From JAICMB01 sp035295125 (GTDB taxonomy: Bacteria; Acidobacteriota; Terriglobia; Bryobacterales; Bryobacteraceae): 64,000 nt of DNA. The translations under genes and the position numbers were made by a program. Shown one piece after another: positions 41,133-48,889 of the stretch (within the stretch, counting starts at the first letter, position 1; the number at the start of each line of letters is the position of its first letter). The notes under the pieces are model-generated. The model worked only from the letters and a program-made list of their open reading frames with translations, searched no databases and was not told the origin of the DNA. Where the stretch lies: contig DATGJP010000008.1 of assembly GCA_035295125.1 (NCBI GenBank), positions 186,001 through 250,000 of the forward strand, given 5' to 3'.

Positions 41133-41730
41133 GGCACTCACCGCGTCCGAAGCCTTTCTTTTCACGGCGGCGGTCCTCTTCGATATCTGGTATCTGCACT
41201 TTCGAAGCGCTTGGGGGGATGCTCTTCCGGCGGCTATCGTAATCGCGTCGTTTGTGGCGCACCGGGAGACTGTCCGTTCGCTCGGCTTATCACTGAATGA
41301 GTTTGTGCAGGCGCTGTATGCCTGGCGTTATGCAAGTGCGGCGTTTGTTGCGTGTGCGATCGCGGCGGTGTTCATCATGGGGCATCATCCGTTTTACCTT
41401 CTGTATCGGGGAGTGCGGTACTTCGTGTGGTGCGTGATTCAGCAGGTTCTATTTCAGAACATGATTTACCGGCGGCTGCGGCCGGGGTTGGGGGACGGTT
41501 GGGTGGCGGCATCGCTGTCCGGAGTATTGTTCGCTCTGGCGCACTTGCCGAATCCGATTCTAGTTCCGGCGACATTGGGATGGGGGACAGTGTCGGCGCG
41601 ACTGTTTGAGAGGTGGCCTAGCGTGCTGGCGCTAGCGGTTTTGCAGACGGTGTTGTCGTCACTGCTGTACTGGGTATCACCGGGCGGCTTGAGTCACCAG
41701 TTTCGAGTCGGGCCTGGGTATTACTGGTAA
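41125..41730 (+). CDS. CPBP-like (Abi family) membrane protein with altered first motif
   Basis: This polytopic protein of about 201 residues has helices resembling the CAAX-protease and bacteriocin-processing family. The second and third motifs fit (LFALAHLPNP with the conserved His). In the place of the glutamates of motif 1 (EExxxR), the sequence is QQVLFQNMIYRRL, so the metal-binding or catalytic Glu pair is missing. It may be an inactive relative or a different enzyme type. The start is uncertain: GTG at 41125 overlaps the DinB stop, and TTG at 41101 is an alternative. Its last 54 bp overlap the 3' end of the convergent serine hydrolase gene. Confidence 0.65.
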   Translation: MRKALTASEAFLFTAAVLFDIWYLHFRSAWGDALPAAIVIASFVAHRETVRSLGLSLNEFVQALYAWRYASAAFVACAIAAVFIMGHHPFYLLYRGVRYFVWCVIQQVLFQNMIYRRLRPGLGDGWVAASLSGVLFALAHLPNPILVPATLGWGTVSARLFERWPSVLALAVLQTVLSSLLYWVSPGGLSHQFRVGPGYYW

Positions 41731-42804
41731 AGCTAACGATTGATAGTTCTTTGATCCGGACAGCAGCAACGCGGACAGAGTCCCGATCATATCACCCAAA
41801 TCCACGCTTTCCTGGTTGCTCAGTATGATCAGGACGGCATTGGCGTCCACGAACCTGGCGATAAAGCTGAGAAAACCGTTGACTTCTCCGTCATGGGCGG
41901 CGACCCTTTGACCGAAGAAGTGCGTGATCACCCAACCGTAACCGTAACCATTGGCGTTCGGAGCAGGTGTAAACATCAGGTTCAAGAGTTGCGGCGATAC
42001 CAGTGTTCCGTTGTCCAGCGCCTGCGTCCAAAGGTACATATCATCGACGCTCGAATAGAGCCCGCCGGCGGAATAGGCCCAGCTCATGTCCAGGTACGGC
42101 GCAACGGAATCGATTTTGCCATTCTTGAGCAGATATCCGCCGGCCCGGCCTTGGAGAACCTTCGTGAAACTGTCGTAGCCCGTCGCATTCATTTGTAGTG
42201 GGGTGAAAATATTCGCCTGGATGAACGAGTCCCAACTCATGCCTGACAGCAGTTCGACCACCCGGCCCAAAACGACATACCCCGAGTTGCTGTACTCGAA
42301 CTGTGTTCCGGGGATGAAATCCAGAGGCTTCACGGAGAAGTAGGCGATCAAATCATCCGGTGACACCGGGCTGAAACTCCGGGCTTGCGCGTCGCTGAAC
42401 CCGACGTAATCGGGAATTCCCGAGGTATGCGTCAGCAACTGATGGATCGTGATCGCACTCCAAGCGTTCGGACAGACCGGCAGGTATTGGCAGACTGGAT
42501 CAGTCACGTTTAGCAGGCCGCGATCCTGCAGCTGTAGGATTGCCATCGCGGTGAATTGCTTGGTCAGCGATCCGAGCCGGAATTTTGTTGAAGAGGTATT
42601 GGCTACATTAAACTCAGCACTCGCCAGCCCATAACCTTTGTCGATCAACGTCGCACCGTTCTGCGCCACCAGAACTGAGCCCTGAAATAGACCACTGTCC
42701 GCTAGTCCTTGTATGTACCCGTCCATTTGAGACGCCCTATCCTGGCCACGACCGTCAAGTAAGGCTAAGCCGGCTATAGCGAAAAATGACAACAGACGAG
42801 TCAT
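41677..42804 (-). CDS. Exported beta-lactamase-family serine hydrolase (class C fold)
   Basis: From ATG at 42804 the protein has 375 residues with a signal peptide (LLSFFAIAGLALLDGRGQ). A longer frame upstream adds 62 residues unlike the family. It has the serine-lysine pair in GSLTKQFTA, YSNSGYVVLG for the Tyr-x-Asn motif, HDGEVNGF in the KTG-equivalent place, and HQLLTHTSGIPDY. These are marks of the Beta-lactamase/esterase family (AmpC, EstB, D-amino-peptidase relatives). It may be a periplasmic esterase or peptidase; true beta-lactamase activity cannot be inferred. It is on the same strand as ribA but separated by 234 bp. Confidence 0.9.
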   Translation of the reverse strand: MTRLLSFFAIAGLALLDGRGQDRASQMDGYIQGLADSGLFQGSVLVAQNGATLIDKGYGLASAEFNVANTSSTKFRLGSLTKQFTAMAILQLQDRGLLNVTDPVCQYLPVCPNAWSAITIHQLLTHTSGIPDYVGFSDAQARSFSPVSPDDLIAYFSVKPLDFIPGTQFEYSNSGYVVLGRVVELLSGMSWDSFIQANIFTPLQMNATGYDSFTKVLQGRAGGYLLKNGKIDSVAPYLDMSWAYSAGGLYSSVDDMYLWTQALDNGTLVSPQLLNLMFTPAPNANGYGYGWVITHFFGQRVAAHDGEVNGFLSFIARFVDANAVLIILSNQESVDLGDMIGTLSALLLSGSKNYQSLALPVIPRPDSKLVTQAAR

Positions 42805-43038
42805 ATTGTGAGCGCCGTGCACTCGTTGGGCCACACGCAAACCCCTCGCAGGAAACGTACGTGAGCGTTCTAATTCGCCACACCTGTGCAGCGCGGTCAC
42901 TCCGTGCGGCCATGAGATCCACTGCCAATGCATTCCGCGGACCACCGGCTGGGCGTCAGGATTCTTCAGATCGATGAGAGCGACAGGCACGCAGTTTACC
43001 GTGCTAGTGACCGCGTTGGTAGAAGTGCCGAACCTACG

Positions 43039-43626
43039 TTAAAGTAAATGTCCCATTTTCTGCTTTTTGGTCTGCAAATACCCTTGCGACGACTCGTGTG
43101 GGGCCACAATGCACGGGATGCGCTCAGTGACCTCGATTCCGGCGCGCTCCAGGGCCGCGATCTTGTCGGGGTTGTTGGACAGCAGGCGGACCTGGCGGAC
43201 ACCAAGATGTCGCAAAATGTCGGCGGGCATCTGGTAGTTGCGAAGATCGGCCTCGAAACCCAGGCGTTCGTTCGCCTCCACCGTATCAGCGCCCTGGTCC
43301 TGCAGTTCGTAAGCCCGTAGCTTGTTCAGCAGCCCGATGCCGCGACCTTCCTGGTGCTCATAAATGACCAGTCCGCGGCCCTCCTCGGCGATTAAGTTCA
43401 GCGACAGCTCGAGTTGCGACCGGCAATCGCAGCGCAGGCTGTGGAAAACATCGCCCGTCAGGCACTGCGAGTGAATCCGGAGCAGAGGCGGTTCCTCGCC
43501 GGTCAGGTCGCCCATGCGGAGGACGACGCACTCCTCGGTTGAGCCCTCATAAATGCCCTCAAAACCGTAAATTCGGAAGTGACCGAACCGGCTAGGGAAG
43601 TTTGCTTCCGCGACTTTTCGAAGCAT
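43039..43626 (-). CDS. ribA: GTP cyclohydrolase II
   Basis: From ATG at 43626 the protein has 195 residues, the usual length of stand-alone RibA. The longer open frame upstream is not conserved. Zinc ligands are in SQCLTGDVFHSLRCDCRSQ. The substrate loop has EHQEGRGIGLLNKLRAY, and the C-terminus has LRHLGVRQVRLLSNNPDKIAAL. It opens GTP to give formate and the pyrimidine precursor of riboflavin. No DHBP synthase domain is fused to it and no other rib gene lies nearby. A symmetric ATTATAAT (43649-43656) offers overlapping -10 boxes to ribA and to the divergent kinase. Confidence 0.95.
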   Translation of the reverse strand: MLRKVAEANFPSRFGHFRIYGFEGIYEGSTEECVVLRMGDLTGEEPPLLRIHSQCLTGDVFHSLRCDCRSQLELSLNLIAEEGRGLVIYEHQEGRGIGLLNKLRAYELQDQGADTVEANERLGFEADLRNYQMPADILRHLGVRQVRLLSNNPDKIAALERAGIEVTERIPCIVAPHESSQGYLQTKKQKMGHLL

Positions 43627-43648
43627 GAATGATAAACGCTTTGTTTTC

Positions 43649-43656
43649 ATTATAAT
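43649..43656. promoter_or_regulatory. Overlapping divergent -10 elements between ribA and a sensor kinase
   Basis: ATTATAAT contains TATAAT on both strands, 23 bp from the ribA start codon and 17 bp from the kinase ATG at 43673. If both are used, the two promoters compete for the same DNA and each leader is very short. No convincing -35 box was found on either side. Confidence 0.35.
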
Positions 43657-43672
43657 GGTCGGCAGGCCCGGC

Positions 43673-45010
43673 ATGCTTGACCCGCAACAGCTCGTCATCC
43701 TCCTCCTGCGCCTTGCGGTGGCCGCCTCCTTTGCCAGCATTTTGGCCCGCTTCGCGAGCTTCCAGAGGATGTTGATGCGCGAAGAGCGCACTCTGGTGCA
43801 ACGCCTCAAGCTGGGTTTAAGCTGCTCGCTGCTGTTTGGCACGGGTGTTGCGATCCGGATTTCCAACTCCTACCAGGCGGTCGACCTCGGGTTGGAAGGC
43901 AGCCTGATTTCAGGAATGATGGGTGGCTACGTTACCGGCCTTCTGTCCGGAATCCTGATTTCTCTCCCGGCGATGTTCAACGGCGAGCTGATGTCGATGC
44001 TGGTTTTCGCGGGCGTAGGCGTGCTCGGTGGATTACTTCGCGATGTCGCCCCCGACAAGGATTATGTCTGGCGGTTCTCCCCCCTGCTCGACCTCAGCTT
44101 CTATCGACTGCTGAAAGGTAAGCAGGATCTGAAGTTGGTGGCCTACCAGTTGACCGTCCTGGTGACGGCGATGTTCTGCGCTCTCGTGACGGTGTGGGTG
44201 GCGCGTCTGCCGGGCAGCGCCGGGAAGCCGCTGATCTTCTGCCTGGCGCACGACTGGAAGGAGGTTTCACCCTTACGCTGGGTGCTCTACTACGCGAGCA
44301 CGGTGTTTGCCGTGATGCTGCCTTTGAGGATCTGGAACGCGACCCGCAACGAGAAGAAACTCGAAGCGCAGCAAGCCCGGCTCAACGAAGCGCGGCTGGC
44401 GGCGTTGAAGAGCCAGATCAATCCTCATTTTCTGTTCAACACCCTCAACTCTGTGTCGTCCCTGATTCGCACGAATCCGGATCAGGCGCGCAGTATGCTG
44501 TACAAACTCTCCAGCATTCTCCGGCGGTTGTTGCGCAAGACCGACAACCTCGCGCCGCTACGCGAAGAGCTGTCGTTCATCGACAATTACATGGCCATCG
44601 AGATGATTCGCTTCGGCGACAAGTTGAGGTTCACGAAAGAAATCGACCCGAATACCTTGGACACGCTGGTGCCCAGCATGCTCTTGCAGCCGATCATCGA
44701 AAACAGCATCCGACATGGTTTGAGCAGCAAGGTGGATGGCGGTATGATTCGAGTACGGAGCCACCTGACCGATGGCCGGCTCCACTTGCTCGTGGAGGAC
44801 GATGGCATTGGAATCCCGGAGGCGAAGCTCGCCACGCTCTTTGAAAGTGGAATCGGTGTAAACAACGTGAACGAGCGTCTCAAGGTTCTGTTCGGAAACA
44901 ACTACCGGATGTGGATCGATAGCAAGACCGGGGAAGGAACGCGGACCGGTATCGAAATACCTGAAGTGCAAACCGCAGTCGTCAGACAGGCAATAAATGC
45001 CGCTGTTTAA
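43673..45010 (+). CDS. LytS-type sensor histidine kinase with multi-helix membrane sensor
   Basis: From ATG at 43673 the protein has 445 residues. The N-terminal half has several helices in the manner of 5TM-LYT sensors (ISGMMGGYVTGLLSGILISL, MLVFAGVGVLGGLL), a short insert, and a further helix near 210-230. The kinase part is of the LytS/YehU kind: KSQINPHFLFNTLNSVSSLIR (His in NPHFLFN is the phospho-acceptor) and an HATPase domain with VPSMLLQPIIENSIRHG and EDDGIGI. Its usual partner is a LytTR regulator, but none is adjacent. The next gene is a methyltransferase 11 bp away. Confidence 0.9.
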   Translation: MLDPQQLVILLLRLAVAASFASILARFASFQRMLMREERTLVQRLKLGLSCSLLFGTGVAIRISNSYQAVDLGLEGSLISGMMGGYVTGLLSGILISLPAMFNGELMSMLVFAGVGVLGGLLRDVAPDKDYVWRFSPLLDLSFYRLLKGKQDLKLVAYQLTVLVTAMFCALVTVWVARLPGSAGKPLIFCLAHDWKEVSPLRWVLYYASTVFAVMLPLRIWNATRNEKKLEAQQARLNEARLAALKSQINPHFLFNTLNSVSSLIRTNPDQARSMLYKLSSILRRLLRKTDNLAPLREELSFIDNYMAIEMIRFGDKLRFTKEIDPNTLDTLVPSMLLQPIIENSIRHGLSSKVDGGMIRVRSHLTDGRLHLLVEDDGIGIPEAKLATLFESGIGVNNVNERLKVLFGNNYRMWIDSKTGEGTRTGIEIPEVQTAVVRQAINAAV

Positions 45011-45021
45011 GGGAGCACCGA

Positions 45022-45708
45022 TTGAACAATTACGACTCGACGCTGCTGTTTCCGCGTCCGGAGACACTGCCCCGTACTATCGCTGAGCGTACGCGCCGCA
45101 TATACGATTATCTGGCAGGGGTGTATCCGATATCGACTTTCTTCTTCCATTCGAAGGCGCACAAGTGCGCGATGGAGTTCTCGGGTATTCGCGATGGGAT
45201 GCGGGTACTCGAGGTAGCGACCGGGTCAGGGGAGATGTTCCGCAGGATCGTGCGGGCGAACCAGGGTGGGGAGACGATCGGGCTGGACCTGTCTCCGAAC
45301 ATGGCGGCGCGTACGCAGCGGCAGGCGCGTCAGAAGTTTCCGCGAGCGACGAGCTACTGCCAGGCGGTGGATGCCCGCCAGATGCCGTTTCTCGACAACA
45401 CCTTCGATGCGGTGGTTTGCTGCTACCTGCTGGAATTATTGTCATGCGACGACATCCTGCTGGCTCTGAGGGAATTCCGGCGGGTTCTGAAAAGGCGGGG
45501 AACGTTTACGCTCGTCTGTATCGGCCAGAATGCCGAGGCGTTCAACCACGCCTATCGCGTATGTGGGCGGCTGGCGCCGGCGTTCTGGGGGCGGCAGGTG
45601 GAGGAGCGCGTGCCGGAGATGATCGAAGCGGTTAATCTGAAAGTGATCAGGGATAAAATGGTCCGTCAGGGTTTTTATCCGTCGCGCGTGTTATCCGCGC
45701 GCAAGTAA
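45022..45708 (+). CDS. Class I SAM-dependent methyltransferase (UbiE-like)
   Basis: The protein has 228 residues. Rossmann methyltransferase motifs are VLEVATGSGEMFRRIV (motif I), GLDLSPNMAARTQRQA (motif II, acidic end), MPFLDNTFDAVVCCYLLELL (motifs IV-V) and VLKRRGTFTLVCIG (motif VI). The start is TTG at 45022, 6 nt behind AGGGAG. Similarity is to the quinone-methylating UbiE/COQ5 group and to phosphatidylethanolamine N-methyltransferases; the substrate cannot be decided. A hairpin follows the stop codon. Confidence 0.88.
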   Translation: MNNYDSTLLFPRPETLPRTIAERTRRIYDYLAGVYPISTFFFHSKAHKCAMEFSGIRDGMRVLEVATGSGEMFRRIVRANQGGETIGLDLSPNMAARTQRQARQKFPRATSYCQAVDARQMPFLDNTFDAVVCCYLLELLSCDDILLALREFRRVLKRRGTFTLVCIGQNAEAFNHAYRVCGRLAPAFWGRQVEERVPEMIEAVNLKVIRDKMVRQGFYPSRVLSARK

Positions 45709-45730
45709 AGCAGCCTGAAGGCTGCCTTAC
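45705..45730. repeat. TGAA-loop palindrome before the Gfo/Idh gene
   Basis: GTAAAGCAGCC-TGAA-GGCTGCCTTAC is an 11-bp stem with one mismatch. It begins within the methyltransferase stop codon and ends just before the CAGGAGG ribosome site of the next gene. It shares the CCTGAAGG centre with 1918-1951 and with the hairpin after 19956 (TTCA on the other strand). Confidence 0.65.
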
Positions 45731-45745
45731 CGCAGGAGGTCTCCA

Positions 45746-46948
45746 ATGGAATCGAATCGCCGCGATTTCTTAAAAAGCTCCGCAATCATTTCCGCGGCTC
45801 CGATGTTTGTTCCTCAGCGTGCGTTTGGCGCGAATGACCGTGTCACCTATGGTGTCATCGCGACGGGCGGACGCGGCCGTTATCTGAATAAGAATTTCCA
45901 GGCCATTGGCGGGCAGTGCGTTGCGTTATGCGATGTGTATGAACCCAACCTGGAACTTGCGAAAAAGGATTCCCCCGAGGGCGTTAAGACGTACCTCGAT
46001 TACCACGAATTGCTGGAGCAGCCAGGCGTCGACATTGTCGTGCTGGCCGGGCCGGATCATCATCACTGTCCGATGCTGCTCGCCGCGCTCAAGGCAAAGA
46101 AAGACGTCTACGCCGAGAAGCCGCTGTCGTATTCGTTCGAAGACAGCAAGAAGATGGTGGATGCGGTGAAGAGCAGCGACCGGATCGTGCAGGTCGGAAT
46201 GCAGCGGCGCAGCTCGCCGTCCGTGATGCGGGCGAAGCAATTGATCGATGACGGCATCATTGGCGACGTGTACCAGGTGCGTCCGCAGTGGGACTGGAAT
46301 GTCGCGAGGCCGCTGGATAATACGCCGCTGGCGGGTAATATCGATTGGGACCGTTTCCTCGGTCCGGCGCCGAAGCGTGCACTGGAGCCGATGCGATTCC
46401 GCGCTTGGCGCCAGTTCTACGACTACGCGGGCGGGAACATGACGGACCAGGGAACGCACCTGATGGACGTCGCGCAATGGTTCCTGAAATCGGGCCCGCC
46501 GAAGGCTGCCATCATGCACGGGTTCATCGCCAAGACCACGGGAGCCGAGCAGCCGGATGTGTTCACCGCGGTGTTCGAATATCCCAAGCATCTGATCACC
46601 TGGACTTTGAACTATACCAACGCCTATGAAAACGGATGGAGCATCAAGTTCATGGGCGACAAAGGCACGATGATTCTGGAAGAAGGCGGTTGGCACGTCT
46701 ACGCCGAGCCTTGGAAGACCGATGCTCCAGCCATTTTCCAGGAACTGGCAGTCGGGCCGGGCGCCGGGCTGACGGGCACTAACGCGGTGCAGGCGCATTT
46801 TAGGAACCTGGTGGAATGCGTCCGTTCACGAGAGCAGCCGCATTGCACGGTGGAGACCGCGGCGCAGGCTGTCGCGGGGCCTCACCTGGCGAATATCGCC
46901 TTTAAGCAGGGGCGCAAGGTCACTTACAACGAAGCCGTCCGGACATAA
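45746..46948 (+). CDS. Gfo/Idh/MocA-family oxidoreductase with Tat signal
   Basis: The protein has 400 residues. The N-terminus is a Tat signal (NRRDFLKSSAIISAAPMF), so the enzyme is exported. The NAD(P)-binding domain follows (VTYGVIATGGRGRYLNKNF, then LAGPDHHHCPMLLAALKAKKD), with the conserved EKPLSYSFEDSKKMVDAV and the C-terminal beta-sheet domain with GGNMTDQGTHLMDVAQWFL. Exported members of this family act on sugars; some are glycoside hydrolases that use bound NAD (GH109-like). It has a strong CAGGAGG ribosome site. The exported MORN protein starts 6 bp later. Confidence 0.9.
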   Translation: MESNRRDFLKSSAIISAAPMFVPQRAFGANDRVTYGVIATGGRGRYLNKNFQAIGGQCVALCDVYEPNLELAKKDSPEGVKTYLDYHELLEQPGVDIVVLAGPDHHHCPMLLAALKAKKDVYAEKPLSYSFEDSKKMVDAVKSSDRIVQVGMQRRSSPSVMRAKQLIDDGIIGDVYQVRPQWDWNVARPLDNTPLAGNIDWDRFLGPAPKRALEPMRFRAWRQFYDYAGGNMTDQGTHLMDVAQWFLKSGPPKAAIMHGFIAKTTGAEQPDVFTAVFEYPKHLITWTLNYTNAYENGWSIKFMGDKGTMILEEGGWHVYAEPWKTDAPAIFQELAVGPGAGLTGTNAVQAHFRNLVECVRSREQPHCTVETAAQAVAGPHLANIAFKQGRKVTYNEAVRT

Positions 46949-46954
46949 GATCGC

Positions 46955-47875
46955 GTGGTTCGGCTTGCGGCCTTGGTTGTGCTTTTGGGGCTAAGCCTCG
47001 CGGGGCAGGATTCGAAAACCATCGACTTCAGCACGTCGCGCGGCAGCACGCGTTATTACGTCGTGTTCGCCGCGCGAAACGATACCCGAACGGGGCACGC
47101 CTTCGTCATCTGGGGCGTGGAAGACGATCGCAAGCGCCGCAGCACCATTAAGGCGATGGGGCTTTATCCCGAGTACCAGGAGGACGACTGGAAATCGGTG
47201 GTCCGGCTCGTTCCCGGAACCATCGTCGATGAGCAGATCAACCATAGTCTTTCCAGCATTGCCGGCGAATTGATCCTGAAGGTCGACGCGGCGGCATACC
47301 AGGAGTCTTTGAAAACCGCGAGCGTTTGGGAGTGCAAGCACGAGTTTGCCGTGCTGCGGCGGGATTGCGTGGAGTTTCTTCGCGACGTGGGGACATCCTT
47401 GGGCCTCGATATGCCGCGCAGGATGGCCGCGGGCGCGACTCCGCACGCTTACGTACAGGCGCTCCTCGCTGGTGTTTCGATGGGGAAACGTGACTTTGGC
47501 GAAGCGATGTACGAAGGCTCGCTCTTGGAGGGACGGCCAACCGGGCACGGCATGCTATCGAGCGGATCGTTTGAAATCAGCGGCACATTCTGGGGCCTGG
47601 AGCACCAGGTTGGGGAAGGCTGGATTTCCGACGAGGAACGCATTTTCCGCTACGAAGGAGACATCGTGGATTACCAGCCGCACGGGCGCGGTACAATCCA
47701 GCGTTACGAAAGCGTCGACGGTCCTCGGGAGGTCCGCCCCATTCTGAGCGGACGGTTCGAGAACGGTCTGCTTCGGACCGTGATTCGCCGTTTCGAAAGG
47801 GATGTTGTGCCGGACATTGGCTTCGACGCCACTCCCGCGGCCTTGTGGAAATTGGCACGCCATCCGGAACCGTAA
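46955..47875 (+). CDS. Exported papain-like (permuted NlpC/P60 or LRAT-like) protein with MORN repeats
   Basis: From GTG at 46955 the protein has 306 residues with a signal peptide (RLAALVVLLGLSLAGQ). The N-terminal domain has a His in GHAFVIWGVEDD (His48) and a Cys in RRDCVEFLRDVGTSLGL (Cys138). That His-before-Cys order is that of circularly permuted papain-like folds (LRAT, YiiX and DUF-type amidases). The C-terminal half has two MORN-like motifs: YEGSLLEGRPTGHG (about 186-199) and YEGDIVDYQPHGRG (about 233-246). I know of no characterised protein with this pair in this order. It could be a periplasmic amidase or acyltransferase. The catalytic role is an inference from spacing only. Confidence 0.6.
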   Translation: MVRLAALVVLLGLSLAGQDSKTIDFSTSRGSTRYYVVFAARNDTRTGHAFVIWGVEDDRKRRSTIKAMGLYPEYQEDDWKSVVRLVPGTIVDEQINHSLSSIAGELILKVDAAAYQESLKTASVWECKHEFAVLRRDCVEFLRDVGTSLGLDMPRRMAAGATPHAYVQALLAGVSMGKRDFGEAMYEGSLLEGRPTGHGMLSSGSFEISGTFWGLEHQVGEGWISDEERIFRYEGDIVDYQPHGRGTIQRYESVDGPREVRPILSGRFENGLLRTVIRRFERDVVPDIGFDATPAALWKLARHPEP

Positions 47876-47889
47876 TGCTAATTTAGGTT

Positions 47890-48846
47890 TTGAATCCCAT
47901 TCGAGTAGCAGTTGTCGGCGCGGGTGCGTTTGGCCGGAACCACATGCGCGTTCTGAAGGAATGCGCGCGCGCGGAACTCGCCGGAGTTGTCGATACGGAC
48001 AAGGAGCGGGCGGCGGCTGCGGCGTCGCAGTTCGCGTGCCCGGAGTACGCATCGCTTCACGAACTCCGCGGGAAAGTGGATGCCGCCGTTATCGCCGTGC
48101 CCACGTCGCTACATTCGGAGGTTGGGTGTGAGCTGTTAGAGTCCGGCATCGACGCACTGGTGGAGAAGCCGATCGCTGCCGATCGCGTTGAGGCGCGGAA
48201 ACTGGTGGAGACGGCGCGTGAACACGGCCGGATCCTGCAAATCGGACATTTGGAGCGGTTCAATCCCGCGGTCGTGGCGTTAAAGAAAGCGGCGAAGCTG
48301 CCGCTATTCTTTGAAATCCACCGCATGAGCCTGTTTTCGCCGCGCAGCCTGGATGTGGATGTTGTCCTGGACTTGATGATCCACGACCTCGACATCGTGC
48401 TCGACCTGGTGGGCATGGAACCCGACGAGATCCGCGGCGCCGGCATCTCGGTTCTTTCAGAGAAGGTCGACATCGCTAACGTGCGACTGGCGTTTCCTAC
48501 CGGGTGCATTGCAAATCTGACGGCGAGCCGGGTGTCGACCGAGCGGGTGCGGAAGCTCCGCGTGTTTCAGCCAAGTCAGTACATCTCACTCGATTACAGC
48601 CGTCAGGAAGCAGCGGCCTTCGCCGTGCGGGACGGACAGCAGATAGATTTCCGGATGCTGCCGGTGGAAAAAGGCGAACCGTTGCGGGCTGAAATTGAGC
48701 ATTTTCTGGACTGCGTTGAGGAAAGGCGGGCGCCCCAGGTGGCAGGCGAGGATGGCCTGCGTGCCTTGGAGAGCGCCCTCACAATTCTTGATAAAATCGA
48801 AGAGCACAGACAGTTAGTCGCGCGGCAGTTGAAGTCCCTTACCTAG
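47890..48846 (+). CDS. Gfo/Idh/MocA-family cytoplasmic oxidoreductase
   Basis: This 318-residue protein has no signal peptide. The NAD(P) domain begins PIRVAVVGAGAFGRNHMRVL, followed by AAVIAVPTSLHSEVGCELLE, the conserved EKPIAADRVEARKLVE and GRILQIGHLERFNPAV. The C-terminal domain has DVVLDLMIHDLDIVLDL. The start is TTG at 47890, with a weak ribosome site. Relatives oxidise sugar hydroxyls; some lie in lipid A or surface sugar clusters (GnnA-like), but no partner gene is here. It is the second oxidoreductase of this family within 2.2 kb, with the MORN protein between. Confidence 0.85.
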   Translation: MNPIRVAVVGAGAFGRNHMRVLKECARAELAGVVDTDKERAAAAASQFACPEYASLHELRGKVDAAVIAVPTSLHSEVGCELLESGIDALVEKPIAADRVEARKLVETAREHGRILQIGHLERFNPAVVALKKAAKLPLFFEIHRMSLFSPRSLDVDVVLDLMIHDLDIVLDLVGMEPDEIRGAGISVLSEKVDIANVRLAFPTGCIANLTASRVSTERVRKLRVFQPSQYISLDYSRQEAAAFAVRDGQQIDFRMLPVEKGEPLRAEIEHFLDCVEERRAPQVAGEDGLRALESALTILDKIEEHRQLVARQLKSLT

Positions 48847-48889
48847 CAACGTCGGACTGGCTCCGGACGTCTTTACTTTGCAACAACGG

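Noticed and set aside
41677..42804. Serine hydrolase as a true beta-lactamase resistance gene
   Set aside because: The family includes many esterases and peptidases; the motifs do not establish action on beta-lactams.
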